From: an uncultured Lachnospiraceae bacterium
Lineage (GTDB): Bacteria; Bacillota; Clostridia; Lachnospirales; Lachnospiraceae
Assembly (NCBI GenBank): GCA_937950565.1
Contig: CALFCS010000077.1
Coordinates: forward strand, 1 to 16,357
DNA: 16,357 bases
Reading direction: 5' to 3'
Shown here in pieces: positions 1 to 6,712 of the stretch (position 1 is the first letter of the stretch; each line of letters opens with the position of its first letter). The translations under genes were made by a program, and so were the position numbers. The notes beneath the pieces are model-generated. The model did not search any database. It was given only the letters and a program-made list of their open reading frames with translations, and was not told where the DNA came from.

Positions 1-1
1 A

Positions 2-427
2 AATGAGCTGACAGACGGTATTGAGAAGCTGTTATATCCGCTCAATAAGATTCATGTGCCGGTGCATGAGGTAGCGATGATGATGTCTATCGCGCTTCGT
101 TTTATCCCGATTCTTCTGGAAGAAACGGATAAGATCATGAAGGCGCAGATTGCCAGAGGGGCGGACCTTGAGAGCGGCAATATGATCCAGCGGGCAAAGA
201 GCATGGTTCCAATCCTTGTTCCGTTATTTATCTCTGCATTCCGCCGGGCAAATGACCTTGCTATGGCAATGGAGGCAAGATGTTACCGGGGCGGCGAGGG
301 AAGAACGAAGATGAAGCCCTTGAAGTATAAGAGCAGAGACCGGATGGCATATGGGGTTGTTCTCTTTTATGTTGCTGCTGTATTTGTGATTGGCAGATAC
401 GTGCCGTTTCATATTTGGATTTTTTAG
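2..427 (+). CDS. ecfT: Energy-coupling factor (ECF) transporter transmembrane protein EcfT, 3' part
   Basis: This is the membrane scaffold of a vitamin ECF importer. It joins the two EcfA ATPases to exchangeable substrate-binding S components. The reading frame is open from base 2, so the 5' part lies outside the window; an in-frame GTG at 56 is internal, not the start. The visible part holds a motif beginning NELTDGIEKLLYPL, a cytoplasmic coupling-helix motif ARGAD, a second one EARCYRGG, and a last membrane helix near the C-terminus (around MAYGVVLFYVAAVFVIG). These two Ala-Arg-containing coupling helices are the EcfT hallmark. truA follows after only 9 bases, so the two are very likely cotranscribed. 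That is the usual Firmicutes arrangement (ecfA1-ecfA2-ecfT-truA). The riboflavin S component RibU at 11266 is a likely partner. Family assignment is firm; the partner is inferred. Confidence 0.93.
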   Translation, partial: NELTDGIEKLLYPLNKIHVPVHEVAMMMSIALRFIPILLEETDKIMKAQIARGADLESGNMIQRAKSMVPILVPLFISAFRRANDLAMAMEARCYRGGEGRTKMKPLKYKSRDRMAYGVVLFYVAAVFVIGRYVPFHIWIF

Positions 428-436
428 AGGCGGGTT

Positions 437-1186
437 ATGAAGAGAATAAAGATAGTTGTCGCGTATGACGGCACAGATTATTGCGGCTGGCAGATTCAGC
501 CAAATGGTATTACGGTTGAAGAAGTGCTGAACAAGGCAGTCTGTAAGGTTACGGGTGAGGAGATTCATATTATCGGTGCAAGCCGGACGGATTCCGGGGT
601 GCATGCACTGGGAAATGTGGCTGTTTTTGATACAGAATCTTCGATTCCGGGCGACAGAATGGCATATGCACTGAACCGGAAGCTTCCGGAAGATATTGTA
701 GTGGTAAGCTCAGAGGAAGTTCCTTTGGACTGGCATCCCAGGTATCAGGACGGAATCACGAAGACCTATGAATATCATATCTATAATGCAAAGGCTCCGA
801 ATCCATTAAAAAGGAGATATAGTACGTTTGTCTCTTTTCCGCTGGATGTAGAGAATATGCGTAAGGGCGCTTCTTATTTAATCGGAGAGCATGATTTCGC
901 AAGTTTCTGTAATGTGCGCACAAATGCTTTCGATACAGTAAGAAGAATTGACAGTATAGAAATATGTGCGGACGGAACGGATCTTACCATAAGAGTTACG
1001 GGAAATGGTTTCTTATATAATATGGTGAGGATTATCGCAGGAATCTTAATCCGCGTTGGGAGAGGATTTTATACACCGGAAAAGGTGCGTGATATACTCG
1101 AAGCGAAGGAGCGGACAGCGGAGGGCGTAACTGCACCGGCGAACGGGCTGACTCTGGTAGAGATCCGCTACCCGAAAGCAGAATAA
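437..1186 (+). CDS. truA: tRNA pseudouridine(38-40) synthase TruA
   Basis: TruA converts uridines 38, 39 and 40 of the tRNA anticodon arm to pseudouridine. The 249-residue protein has the normal length of bacterial TruA. The N-terminus shows AYDGTDYCGWQIQPNG, and the catalytic motif SRTDSGVHA places the nucleophilic Asp at residue 52. Further family signatures are the motif around HDFASFCN and GNGFLYNMVRIIAGIL in the second half. The ATG at 437 follows the ecfT stop by 9 bases with a weak GAGGCGG-type ribosome binding site, suggesting coupled translation. In many Firmicutes rplM and rpsI come next, but here a terminator (1195-1233) and convergent genes follow. No oddity in the protein itself. 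Confidence 0.97.
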   Translation: MKRIKIVVAYDGTDYCGWQIQPNGITVEEVLNKAVCKVTGEEIHIIGASRTDSGVHALGNVAVFDTESSIPGDRMAYALNRKLPEDIVVVSSEEVPLDWHPRYQDGITKTYEYHIYNAKAPNPLKRRYSTFVSFPLDVENMRKGASYLIGEHDFASFCNVRTNAFDTVRRIDSIEICADGTDLTIRVTGNGFLYNMVRIIAGILIRVGRGFYTPEKVRDILEAKERTAEGVTAPANGLTLVEIRYPKAE

Positions 1187-1194
1187 GAAAATAA

Positions 1195-1233
1195 AAAAGC
1201 CATGGCATCAGTTTGATATTTGCCATGGCTTTT
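1195..1233. terminator. Bidirectional intrinsic terminator between truA and the amino-acid ABC operon
   Basis: A perfect 9-bp stem GCCATGGCA (1199-1207) pairs with TGCCATGGC (1221-1229) and is flanked by AAAA (1195-1198) and TTTT (1230-1233), giving 13 paired bases around a 13-base loop. On the plus strand it lies 9 bases after the truA stop and is followed by TTTTGC. On the minus strand it is followed by TTTTTTATTTTC, so it should also stop the convergent ABC operon and is probably stronger in that direction. Confidence 0.9.
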
Positions 1234-1255
1234 GCATACTTTTATCTTTTATTTT

Positions 1256-2041
1256 TTATCCCTGGGAGAAGCGGGAGAGGAATTGTCTCGTCCGTTCTTC
1301 CTTCGGGTGTTCAAATACTTCTTTTGGATCTCCCTGTTCTACAATATAACCATCATCCATGAAAATAACCTGGTTTGCAACATCTCTGGCAAACGCCATC
1401 TCGTGAGTTACAATTACCATTGTCGTATTTTTATCTGCAAGCTCTTTTATTACTTTTAAAACTTCGCCGGTAAGCTCCGGGTCAAGTGCGGAAGTCGGCT
1501 CGTCAAAGCAAAGGATATCCGGCTCCATTGCAAGGGCGCGGGCAATTGCCACACGCTGGCACTGGCCGCCTGAGAGCTGATGCGGATAGTTATCCATCCG
1601 GTTTTCAAGCCCCATCTGCTTTAACAGTTCTTTTGCCTGGGCTTCAATGCTCTCGTGAATCGCTTTCTTATTTGCTTTATAATCCGGCTGCTCGGATGCC
1701 AGCAGCTCCTTTGCCAGCATAACATTCTGAAGAGCCGTATACTGTGGAAACAGGTTAAAGGACTGGAATACCAGACCAAAATGCAGTCTCTTTCTGCGGA
1801 TAGCAGCCTCGTTCTGCGTAGAAGGGTCGTCTGAATCAAACAGTGTTTCATTGCTGACACGGATGATTCCCTTATCGGGTCTTTCCAGAAAATTCAGACA
1901 CCGAAGGAGAGTCGTCTTACCACTTCCGGAAGAACCGATAATAGATACAACCTGCCCTTTTTCCAAAGAAAAACTTATGTCTTTTAATACCTCTGTGTGG
2001 TTAAATGATTTACATATGTGTTCAACTTCTAATATTGCCAT
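1256..2041 (-). CDS. Amino-acid-type ABC transporter ATP-binding protein
   Basis: This is the cytoplasmic ATPase of a polar amino acid importer of the GlnQ/HisP type, 261 residues. All nucleotide-binding elements are visible: Walker A GSSGSGKTT (36-44), Q-loop Gln93, signature LSGGQ (156-160), Walker B ILCFDE (176-181), the D-loop SALD that follows, and switch His213 in VTHEMAFA. The start is supported by an AGGAGG ribosome binding site at 2050-2055 (plus-strand CCTCCT), 8 bases before the ATG. That site overlaps the stop codon of the permease upstream, which points to translational coupling. It is the last gene of a binding protein-permease-ATPase operon and ends at the shared terminator 1195-1233. 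The substrate cannot be read from the ATPase; see the unusual binding protein. Confidence 0.95.
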   Translation of the reverse strand: MAILEVEHICKSFNHTEVLKDISFSLEKGQVVSIIGSSGSGKTTLLRCLNFLERPDKGIIRVSNETLFDSDDPSTQNEAAIRRKRLHFGLVFQSFNLFPQYTALQNVMLAKELLASEQPDYKANKKAIHESIEAQAKELLKQMGLENRMDNYPHQLSGGQCQRVAIARALAMEPDILCFDEPTSALDPELTGEVLKVIKELADKNTTMVIVTHEMAFARDVANQVIFMDDGYIVEQGDPKEVFEHPKEERTRQFLSRFSQG

Positions 2042-2049
2042 TTCTTCAT

Positions 2050-2056
2050 CCTCCTA
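2050..2056 (-). promoter_or_regulatory. Ribosome binding site of the ATPase gene, overlapping the permease stop codon
   Basis: On the minus strand the permease stop TAG (2054-2056) runs directly into AGGAGG (2050-2055), so they share two bases. The ATPase ATG follows 8 bases later. A ribosome terminating on the permease would sit on this site, which favours coupled synthesis of the two subunits. Confidence 0.75.
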
Positions 2057-2740
2057 TCTGAAATAATCCAGTTTTCTTTCCAGGCGTCCTAATAAAAGCG
2101 TGAGGATGCCGTTGAAAATAAGGTAATAAATGGCTGTAAAGAACAGAGGCCAGATTGCACCCGATATGCCGTGGGAGCCTTTCATAAACGCCTGTCCTGC
2201 CCAGATAACCTCCTGCAGCGCAATGATACGTGCAAGAGAGGTGTCCTTTACGAGTGTGATAATCTCATTGGACATCGGCGGTACAATCCGTTTGATCATC
2301 TGAAGCAGAGTAACTTTGAAGAAAATCTGTTTCCTTGTCATACCAAGTACGAGACCGGCTTCTTCCTGCCCAATCGGCACACCCTGGATACCACCTCTGT
2401 ATATTTCAGAGAAATAGCAGGCATAATTCAGGATGAATGATACGGATGCCGCCAGAAAACGTCCGGTTTCACCGCCGCCCCAGATGGGATTATGTAGTAC
2501 CAGTCCGGGGAAGAAATAGATAATCAGAAGCTGAATCATCAAAGGTGTTCCGCGGACAATCCATACAATCAATTTTGTCAGGTAGCTTAAAGGCTTGAAA
2601 CGTGACATGGAGCCAAAGGCAATAATCAGTCCAAGCGGAAAAGCCCCGATTAATGTGATAAAAAATAATTTTAATGTCTGGATAAAACCAACATTTAAAG
2701 CGCCGACTACAGTCGGCAGTTGTTTGATAAATAGTTCCAT
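2054..2740 (-). CDS. Amino-acid-type ABC transporter permease
   Basis: This is the membrane subunit of the importer, of the HisM/GlnP (His/Glu/Gln/Arg/opine) family, 228 residues. Family markers are the N-terminal helix with QTLKLFFITLIGAFPLG, the RGTP motif at 63-66, YRGGIQGVPIGQEEAG from about 114, and the EAA loop around EEAGLVLGMTRKQIFF (126-141) that contacts the ATPase. About five hydrophobic helices are visible, as usual for the family. The gene starts 15 bases after the binding-protein stop with only a weak ribosome binding site (GGAT), so its translation may depend on coupling. A single permease gene is present, so the transporter presumably uses a homodimer; that is inference. Confidence 0.94.
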   Translation of the reverse strand: MELFIKQLPTVVGALNVGFIQTLKLFFITLIGAFPLGLIIAFGSMSRFKPLSYLTKLIVWIVRGTPLMIQLLIIYFFPGLVLHNPIWGGGETGRFLAASVSFILNYACYFSEIYRGGIQGVPIGQEEAGLVLGMTRKQIFFKVTLLQMIKRIVPPMSNEIITLVKDTSLARIIALQEVIWAGQAFMKGSHGISGAIWPLFFTAIYYLIFNGILTLLLGRLERKLDYFR

Positions 2741-2755
2741 AATTCTAATCCAATA

Positions 2756-3538
2756 TTACTGTTCAATAAGAGCAGCCTGTACTTTATATTTTTCAGCGCA
2801 TTCCTTCATCGTTCCGTCTTTGTAGCTGTCAGCAAAGAATTTGTTCAATGCCTCTGCAAGGTCTGAGCCTTTACGGAAACCAACACCATATTCTTCACTG
2901 TTAAGACCAACCGTATAAGTGAGGTCCGCATATCCTGTGCCCTCGCCTACCATAGCGGCAGCCATAAGAGAATCAATAACTGCGGCGTCTGATGTGCCTG
3001 CGGCAACTTCCATAAGAGCGGTAGCCTGGTCTTTGACAGGAGTACATTTCAGCTCAAGTGCTTCAAGCTCTGCCTCTCCTGCGCTTCCTGCTTCAGCAGC
3101 GAAAGAAAGATCCTTTAAGCTGTCCTTATCCTGGTATTTGTCAGCCTTGTCAGCAGGAACGATTACAACCTGTGCGTTGTTGCAGTAAGCATTGGAGCAT
3201 TCCATAGAGCTTGTCACTTCATCCGTCAGAGTCATTCCGTTCCATACACAGTCGATGGTCTTTCCATCTAATTCCATAACCTTGTTGTCCCAGTCGATTT
3301 CTACAAACTCAACATCAACTCCGAGACTCTTGGCAAAAGCTTTTGCCATATCAGCATCAAAACCAATCCATTCATCGTTATCATCTTTGTAGTCCATTGG
3401 CTCAAAGTCGGTGATACCTACGGTTAAGACGCCTTTGTCCTTTACATACTCCATATCGCTGTCAGAGTCTTTGCCTCCGCATGCCGCCAGTGAAAGAACC
3501 ATGGCACAAGATAACATAAGTGCAAATAATTTTTTCAT
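2756..3538 (-). CDS. Substrate-binding lipoprotein of the amino-acid-type ABC importer (atypical pocket)
   Basis: This extracellular lipoprotein (260 residues, SBP_bac_3 fold) delivers ligand to the permease. A lipoprotein signal is clear: MKKLF, a hydrophobic core, then lipobox LAAC with Cys20. The mature part has the family's opening KGVLTVGITDFEPMDY and GFDADMAKAFAKSLG. In the pocket region the family usually reads T-x-E-R before the hinge, the Arg holding the ligand alpha-carboxylate. Here the segment is MTLTDEVTSSMECSNAY, and the Arg position is Val108. The Asp that usually contacts the amino group may be the one in VIDSLMAAA. The ligand may therefore not be a standard alpha-amino acid. 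It is first in its operon, with a GAGGAG ribosome binding site and promoter 3582-3610. The family is firm; the ligand is unknown. Confidence 0.93.
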   Translation of the reverse strand: MKKLFALMLSCAMVLSLAACGGKDSDSDMEYVKDKGVLTVGITDFEPMDYKDDNDEWIGFDADMAKAFAKSLGVDVEFVEIDWDNKVMELDGKTIDCVWNGMTLTDEVTSSMECSNAYCNNAQVVIVPADKADKYQDKDSLKDLSFAAEAGSAGEAELEALELKCTPVKDQATALMEVAAGTSDAAVIDSLMAAAMVGEGTGYADLTYTVGLNSEEYGVGFRKGSDLAEALNKFFADSYKDGTMKECAEKYKVQAALIEQ

Positions 3539-3581
3539 AATATAATCTCCTCATTTTTAAATATATTTTTGCTACGGTACA

Positions 3582-3610
3582 ATGTTATCAGTTTACCAGA
3601 GTAAAGTCAA
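3582..3610 (-). promoter_or_regulatory. Sigma-A-type promoter of the amino-acid-type ABC operon
   Basis: On the minus strand TTGACT (plus 3605-3610) and TAACAT (plus 3582-3587) are separated by exactly 17 bases. Matches to the consensus are 5/6 and 4/6. Transcription would start near 3575, giving a leader of about 36 nt with no room for a riboswitch. It lies back to back with the mntP promoter at 3637-3665. Confidence 0.7.
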
Positions 3611-3635
3611 CAAAATATTAAAAGATTTTGCGGTG

Positions 3636-3653
3636 TTTGACAGGGGTGTCGAA
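3636..3653. promoter_or_regulatory. Inverted repeat overlapping the mntP promoter, possible operator
   Basis: TTTGACA (3636-3642), four G, then TGTCGAA (3647-3653): a 7-bp inverted repeat with one mismatch. It covers the -35 element and the upstream half of the spacer, where a repressor could block RNA polymerase. The regulator is not identifiable from sequence, and the -35 box contributes much of one arm, so chance is possible. Confidence 0.35.
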
Positions 3654-3665
3654 GTATGCTATTAT
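3637..3665 (+). promoter_or_regulatory. Near-consensus sigma-A promoter of the mntP-potA-potB-potCD operon
   Basis: TTGACA (3637-3642), a 17-base spacer, and TATTAT (3660-3665): 6/6 and 5/6 matches. The start of transcription would be near 3672. The ATG at 3656 lies inside this promoter and so cannot be the mntP start on this transcript. The leader would be only about 23 nt, leaving no space for a yybP-ykoY manganese riboswitch. Confidence 0.8.
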
Positions 3666-3694
3666 CTATCAAAATCAGAGGGATTGGAACGCTT

Positions 3695-4276
3695 ATGGAA
3701 TGGGATTTTATGTTGTTAATAAAAAGCGCGGCCCTTGGAGTCGGGCTTGCTATGGATGCGTTTTCCGTATCACTTGCAAATGGTCTGAATGAGCCATATA
3801 TGACAAAGAGAAAAATGTGCGGGATTGCCGGAATCTTTGCGCTTTTCCAGGCAGTGATGCCGTTGGCCGGGTGGGTGTGTGTGCATACGATTGTGCGGTA
3901 TTTTCAGGCATTTCAGAAATTTGTGCCATGGATAGCGCTGGCGCTTTTGCTTTTTATTGGCGGGCAGATGATACTGGAAGCTTTCAGCACGAAGGAGGAG
4001 GAGAAGAGCGTAGGAGTCGGACTTGCCGCACTTCTCATACAGGGGGTGGCAACCTCCATTGACGCATTGTCTGTCGGTTTTACGATATCCGGTTATGACT
4101 TCCTTATGGCGCTGGTCTGTTCGGTGATTATTGCGGCAGTGACATTTGTGATTTGTATGGCCGGGATTTTGATTGGAAGAAAATTTGGGACAAAGTCTTC
4201 CGGGAAAGCATCGTTGCTTGGAGGAATGATTTTAATTATAATAGGAATAGAGATATTTGTGAACGGCACATTTTAG
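3695..4276 (+). CDS. mntP: Putative manganese efflux pump MntP
   Basis: MntP (formerly YebN/DUF204) exports Mn2+ across the cytoplasmic membrane. The protein has six hydrophobic helices and the two internally repeated acidic helix motifs of the family: GLAMDAFSVSLANGL near the N-terminus and GVATSIDALSVGF in the second half. The Asp residues in these are typical metal-transport residues. I place the start at ATG 3695 (193 residues, close to the family's usual 185-190). The upstream in-frame ATG 3656 lies inside the promoter, while AGAGGG (3677-3682) precedes 3695 by 12 bases; ATG 3710 (188 residues) is also possible. potA follows after 16 bases with no terminator, so this gene is probably cotranscribed with the polyamine importer, an unusual pairing. 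Confidence 0.9.
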   Translation: MEWDFMLLIKSAALGVGLAMDAFSVSLANGLNEPYMTKRKMCGIAGIFALFQAVMPLAGWVCVHTIVRYFQAFQKFVPWIALALLLFIGGQMILEAFSTKEEEKSVGVGLAALLIQGVATSIDALSVGFTISGYDFLMALVCSVIIAAVTFVICMAGILIGRKFGTKSSGKASLLGGMILIIIGIEIFVNGTF

Positions 4277-4292
4277 AGAGGAGAAGGTGATA

Positions 4293-5870
4293 ATGGAACA
4301 AAAAAAGCTGATAGAGTTCCGGAATATTGTGAAAAGCTTTGACGGGCAGATTGTATTAAAGGGTGTCAATCTTGATATTAATGAAAATGAATTTGTGACC
4401 CTGCTTGGGCCTTCGGGATGCGGTAAGACGACGCTGCTCCGTATTCTGGGCGGATTTCTGGACGCAGACGAGGGTGAGGTTGTTTTTGACGGGGAAGAGA
4501 TTAGCAATAAGCCCCCGTATGAAAGGGAATTAAATACTGTTTTTCAAAAATATGCGTTGTTTCCGCATCTGAGCGTTTATGAAAATATTGCATTCGGGCT
4601 GAAAATAAATAAAATGAGCAAGGATGTCATCGAGCAGAAGGTAATGAAGATGTTAAAGCTGATTGGCCTGGAGGGGTATGAAAATAAGAACACAACGCTT
4701 CTTTCAGGAGGGCAGCAGCAGAGAGTCGCCATTGCGCGTGCGCTTGTGAATGAACCGAAGGTACTGCTTCTTGATGAACCTCTTGCGGCGCTTGACTTAA
4801 AGCTTCGGAAAGAAATGCAGTATGAGCTGAAACGGATTCAGCAGGAGGTTGGGATTACATTCATTTTCGTGACTCATGACCAGGAAGAAGCGCTTACGAT
4901 GTCGGATAAGATTGTCGTTATGAAGAATGGTGAGATTCAGCAGATTGGAACGCCCCAGGAAATCTATAATGAGCCCGCTAACCGTTATGTTGCGAACTTT
5001 ATCGGCGAGAGTAATATTATTCCGGGAATTATGCTGGAGGATTATAAGGTCCGCTTCGATGATATTACCTTTGACTGTGTGGATTTTGGTTTTAAGAAAG
5101 AAGAACCGGTGGATGTTGTGATTCGTCCGGAGGATATAGATATTGTTGGTGTAGGTGAAGGAAAGATGACTGGCCAGGTGCGGAGTGTCCTTTTTAAGGG
5201 GGTTCATTATGAAATTATGGTAGAGACCGTGCCGGGTACGAAAGTCACCGTGAATATGAGAGTCACGCATAATCATGACGTGACCGGAGAAGAGGGAAAA
5301 GAGAAAATCAGCGCTACGAATTTTTATGTAGACGTAGAAGATGTTAAGAATCTGGACGATAAAGAGATTATTGCGCGTTCCAATGCCCAGGCATGGAATC
5401 CGGAGACGGATGAGTATATTTCCATTGCAAAGCTGGAATATAACGTGCAGGAGGAAGAAGGACAGTATCCGGTTGTATTTTCCACTGCCAATGGCACGAG
5501 TATTGAACGGATGATTTTTGTAGTAAATCAGCCATTTGTAAAAAATGAAAAGGCAAATGAGGCGGTCATGGCTTTTAATTTTATGACGACGGTAGATGAG
5601 ATTAAAGAATCTCAGGCGTTGGATACGGATCTTAAGACCTGGGCAAATGCGCAGGGATGGAAGCTAAGCGACGAAGAACAAAGTGTCGATATCAGCGTAG
5701 ATTACGATTTTGATTCGGAAAATGTTACAGAAGGAATTTATAAGATTACATTTTCTACAGCCGGACGTGAATTTAAGATACACACGACGGATTACTCGGA
5801 GGAAGGACAGGAGGTCGGCCTGACATTCTTCCCGGAAGATATACATGTTATGTCGAGGATGACATTTTAG
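4293..5870 (+). CDS. potA: Spermidine/putrescine ABC transporter ATP-binding protein PotA with inserted repeat domain
   Basis: This is the ATPase that drives polyamine import with PotB and PotCD. From ATG 4293 (GGAG ribosome binding site 9 bases upstream; the in-frame GTG at 4287 is too close to it) the protein is 525 residues, against about 350-380 for ordinary PotA. The ATPase domain is complete: Walker A GPSGCGKTT (39-47), Q-loop Gln85, LSGGQ (137-141), Walker B VLLLDE (157-162), switch His195. The TOBE region starts around IRPEDIDIVG (277-286) and runs to HNHDVTG (326-332). It resumes only at EVGLTFFPEDIHVM (507-520), the usual last strand of PotA. Residues about 333-505 between them are extra and contain two related repeats (358-411 and 446-501). 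Function as the polyamine ATPase is supported by the adjacent potB and potCD. The role of the insert is unknown. Confidence 0.93.
   Translation: MEQKKLIEFRNIVKSFDGQIVLKGVNLDINENEFVTLLGPSGCGKTTLLRILGGFLDADEGEVVFDGEEISNKPPYERELNTVFQKYALFPHLSVYENIAFGLKINKMSKDVIEQKVMKMLKLIGLEGYENKNTTLLSGGQQQRVAIARALVNEPKVLLLDEPLAALDLKLRKEMQYELKRIQQEVGITFIFVTHDQEEALTMSDKIVVMKNGEIQQIGTPQEIYNEPANRYVANFIGESNIIPGIMLEDYKVRFDDITFDCVDFGFKKEEPVDVVIRPEDIDIVGVGEGKMTGQVRSVLFKGVHYEIMVETVPGTKVTVNMRVTHNHDVTGEEGKEKISATNFYVDVEDVKNLDDKEIIARSNAQAWNPETDEYISIAKLEYNVQEEEGQYPVVFSTANGTSIERMIFVVNQPFVKNEKANEAVMAFNFMTTVDEIKESQALDTDLKTWANAQGWKLSDEEQSVDISVDYDFDSENVTEGIYKITFSTAGREFKIHTTDYSEEGQEVGLTFFPEDIHVMSRMTF
5364..5795 (+). repeat. Two tandem protein repeats inside PotA (Ig-like appearance)
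   Basis: Residues 358-411 and 446-501 of PotA align with each other. Each has a Trp motif, NAQAW then NAQGW, followed by an acidic stretch, then EGQYPVVFSTANG versus EGIYKITFSTAGR, and a closing beta-strand-like segment. The pattern (short strands, Gly-x-Tyr, then a Thr-rich strand and turn) resembles small bacterial Ig-like beta domains found mostly in cell-surface proteins. A linker of about 34 residues separates the copies. The repeats have diverged strongly in DNA, so duplication is old. Repeat homology is seen directly; the fold is inference. Confidence 0.7.
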
Positions 5871-6707
5871 ATGAAACGATTTTCACAGCTTGCAGTCCCA
5901 TACATTGTCTGGGCAGTGGTTATGCTGGTTCTTCCGATGGTGCTTATTGCACTTTACTCTATTACAGAGCCGGGAAACAGCATTATATCCTTTTCCATGA
6001 CAATCGACCATTACGTCAAATTCTTTACCGACCCGGATTTTTTGATTATCCTTTGGCGTTCCCTGTGGATTGCAGTGAAGACAACCATCATCTGTCTGTT
6101 GCTTGGCTATCCTGCGGCATACTTTATTTCACGGAGTAGCGAGCGCATGCAGAATGTACTTGTACTGGCGATTACAATCCCGATGTGGATTAATATGCTT
6201 GTAAGAACTTATGCGTGGATTGGTCTGCTCAGTGAAGGCGGATTTATCCAGAAGATATTGGGAATATTCGGACTGGGGAATACGGAACTTCTGTATACAG
6301 AAGGAGCGGTATTACTTGGCATGGTATACAATTTTCTTCCCTTTATGATTCTGCAGATTCATACTGCTTTGTGCAAAATGGACATGTCCCTCTTAGAAGC
6401 GAGTGCAGATTTGGGAGCGAATCCTGTTCAGACTTTTGTTCGTGTTACGTTACCGCTGTCGCTCCCGGGAGTTGTCAATGGGATTACGCTTGTGTTCCTT
6501 CCTGCGGTCAGCTCCTTCTTTATTCCAAAGCTTCTTGGCGGCGGACAGTACTTCCTCATCGGTAATCTGATTGAAAATCAGTTTATTACCGTAGGAGAGT
6601 GGAATTTTGGAAGTGCGATTTCCATGATTATGGCAGCAGTTATGATGCTTCTTATGATGGTGGTGCGCAGGCTTGAGATTAAGAACCAGGGTGGGAAGGA
6701 GGAATAA
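5871..6707 (+). CDS. potB: Spermidine/putrescine ABC transporter permease PotB
   Basis: This is one of the two membrane subunits of the polyamine importer, 278 residues. Six hydrophobic helices can be placed near 8-30, 57-80, 95-120, 145-165, 196-218 and 249-266. The EAA loop that docks on PotA is ASADLGANPVQTFVRVTLP (177-195), and RTYAWIGLL (112-120) is typical for PotB. The ATG directly abuts the potA stop TAG with no gap. A GAGGA about 11 bases upstream is the only ribosome binding site, which suggests coupled translation. potCD follows 5 bases after the stop. Nothing is missing. Confidence 0.94.
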   Translation: MKRFSQLAVPYIVWAVVMLVLPMVLIALYSITEPGNSIISFSMTIDHYVKFFTDPDFLIILWRSLWIAVKTTIICLLLGYPAAYFISRSSERMQNVLVLAITIPMWINMLVRTYAWIGLLSEGGFIQKILGIFGLGNTELLYTEGAVLLGMVYNFLPFMILQIHTALCKMDMSLLEASADLGANPVQTFVRVTLPLSLPGVVNGITLVFLPAVSSFFIPKLLGGGQYFLIGNLIENQFITVGEWNFGSAISMIMAAVMMLLMMVVRRLEIKNQGGKEE

Positions 6708-6712
6708 GACAT

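Noticed and set aside
1220..1459. 79-codon plus-strand frame after truA
   Set aside because: It lies opposite the C-terminus of the ABC ATPase and begins inside the terminator hairpin.
3656..3694. Longer mntP start at ATG 3656
   Set aside because: The ATG lies between the -35 and -10 elements of the promoter and would not be on the transcript.
3666..3694. Manganese (yybP-ykoY) riboswitch before mntP
   Set aside because: The predicted leader is only about 23 nt, too short for this aptamer, and none of its conserved sequence is present.
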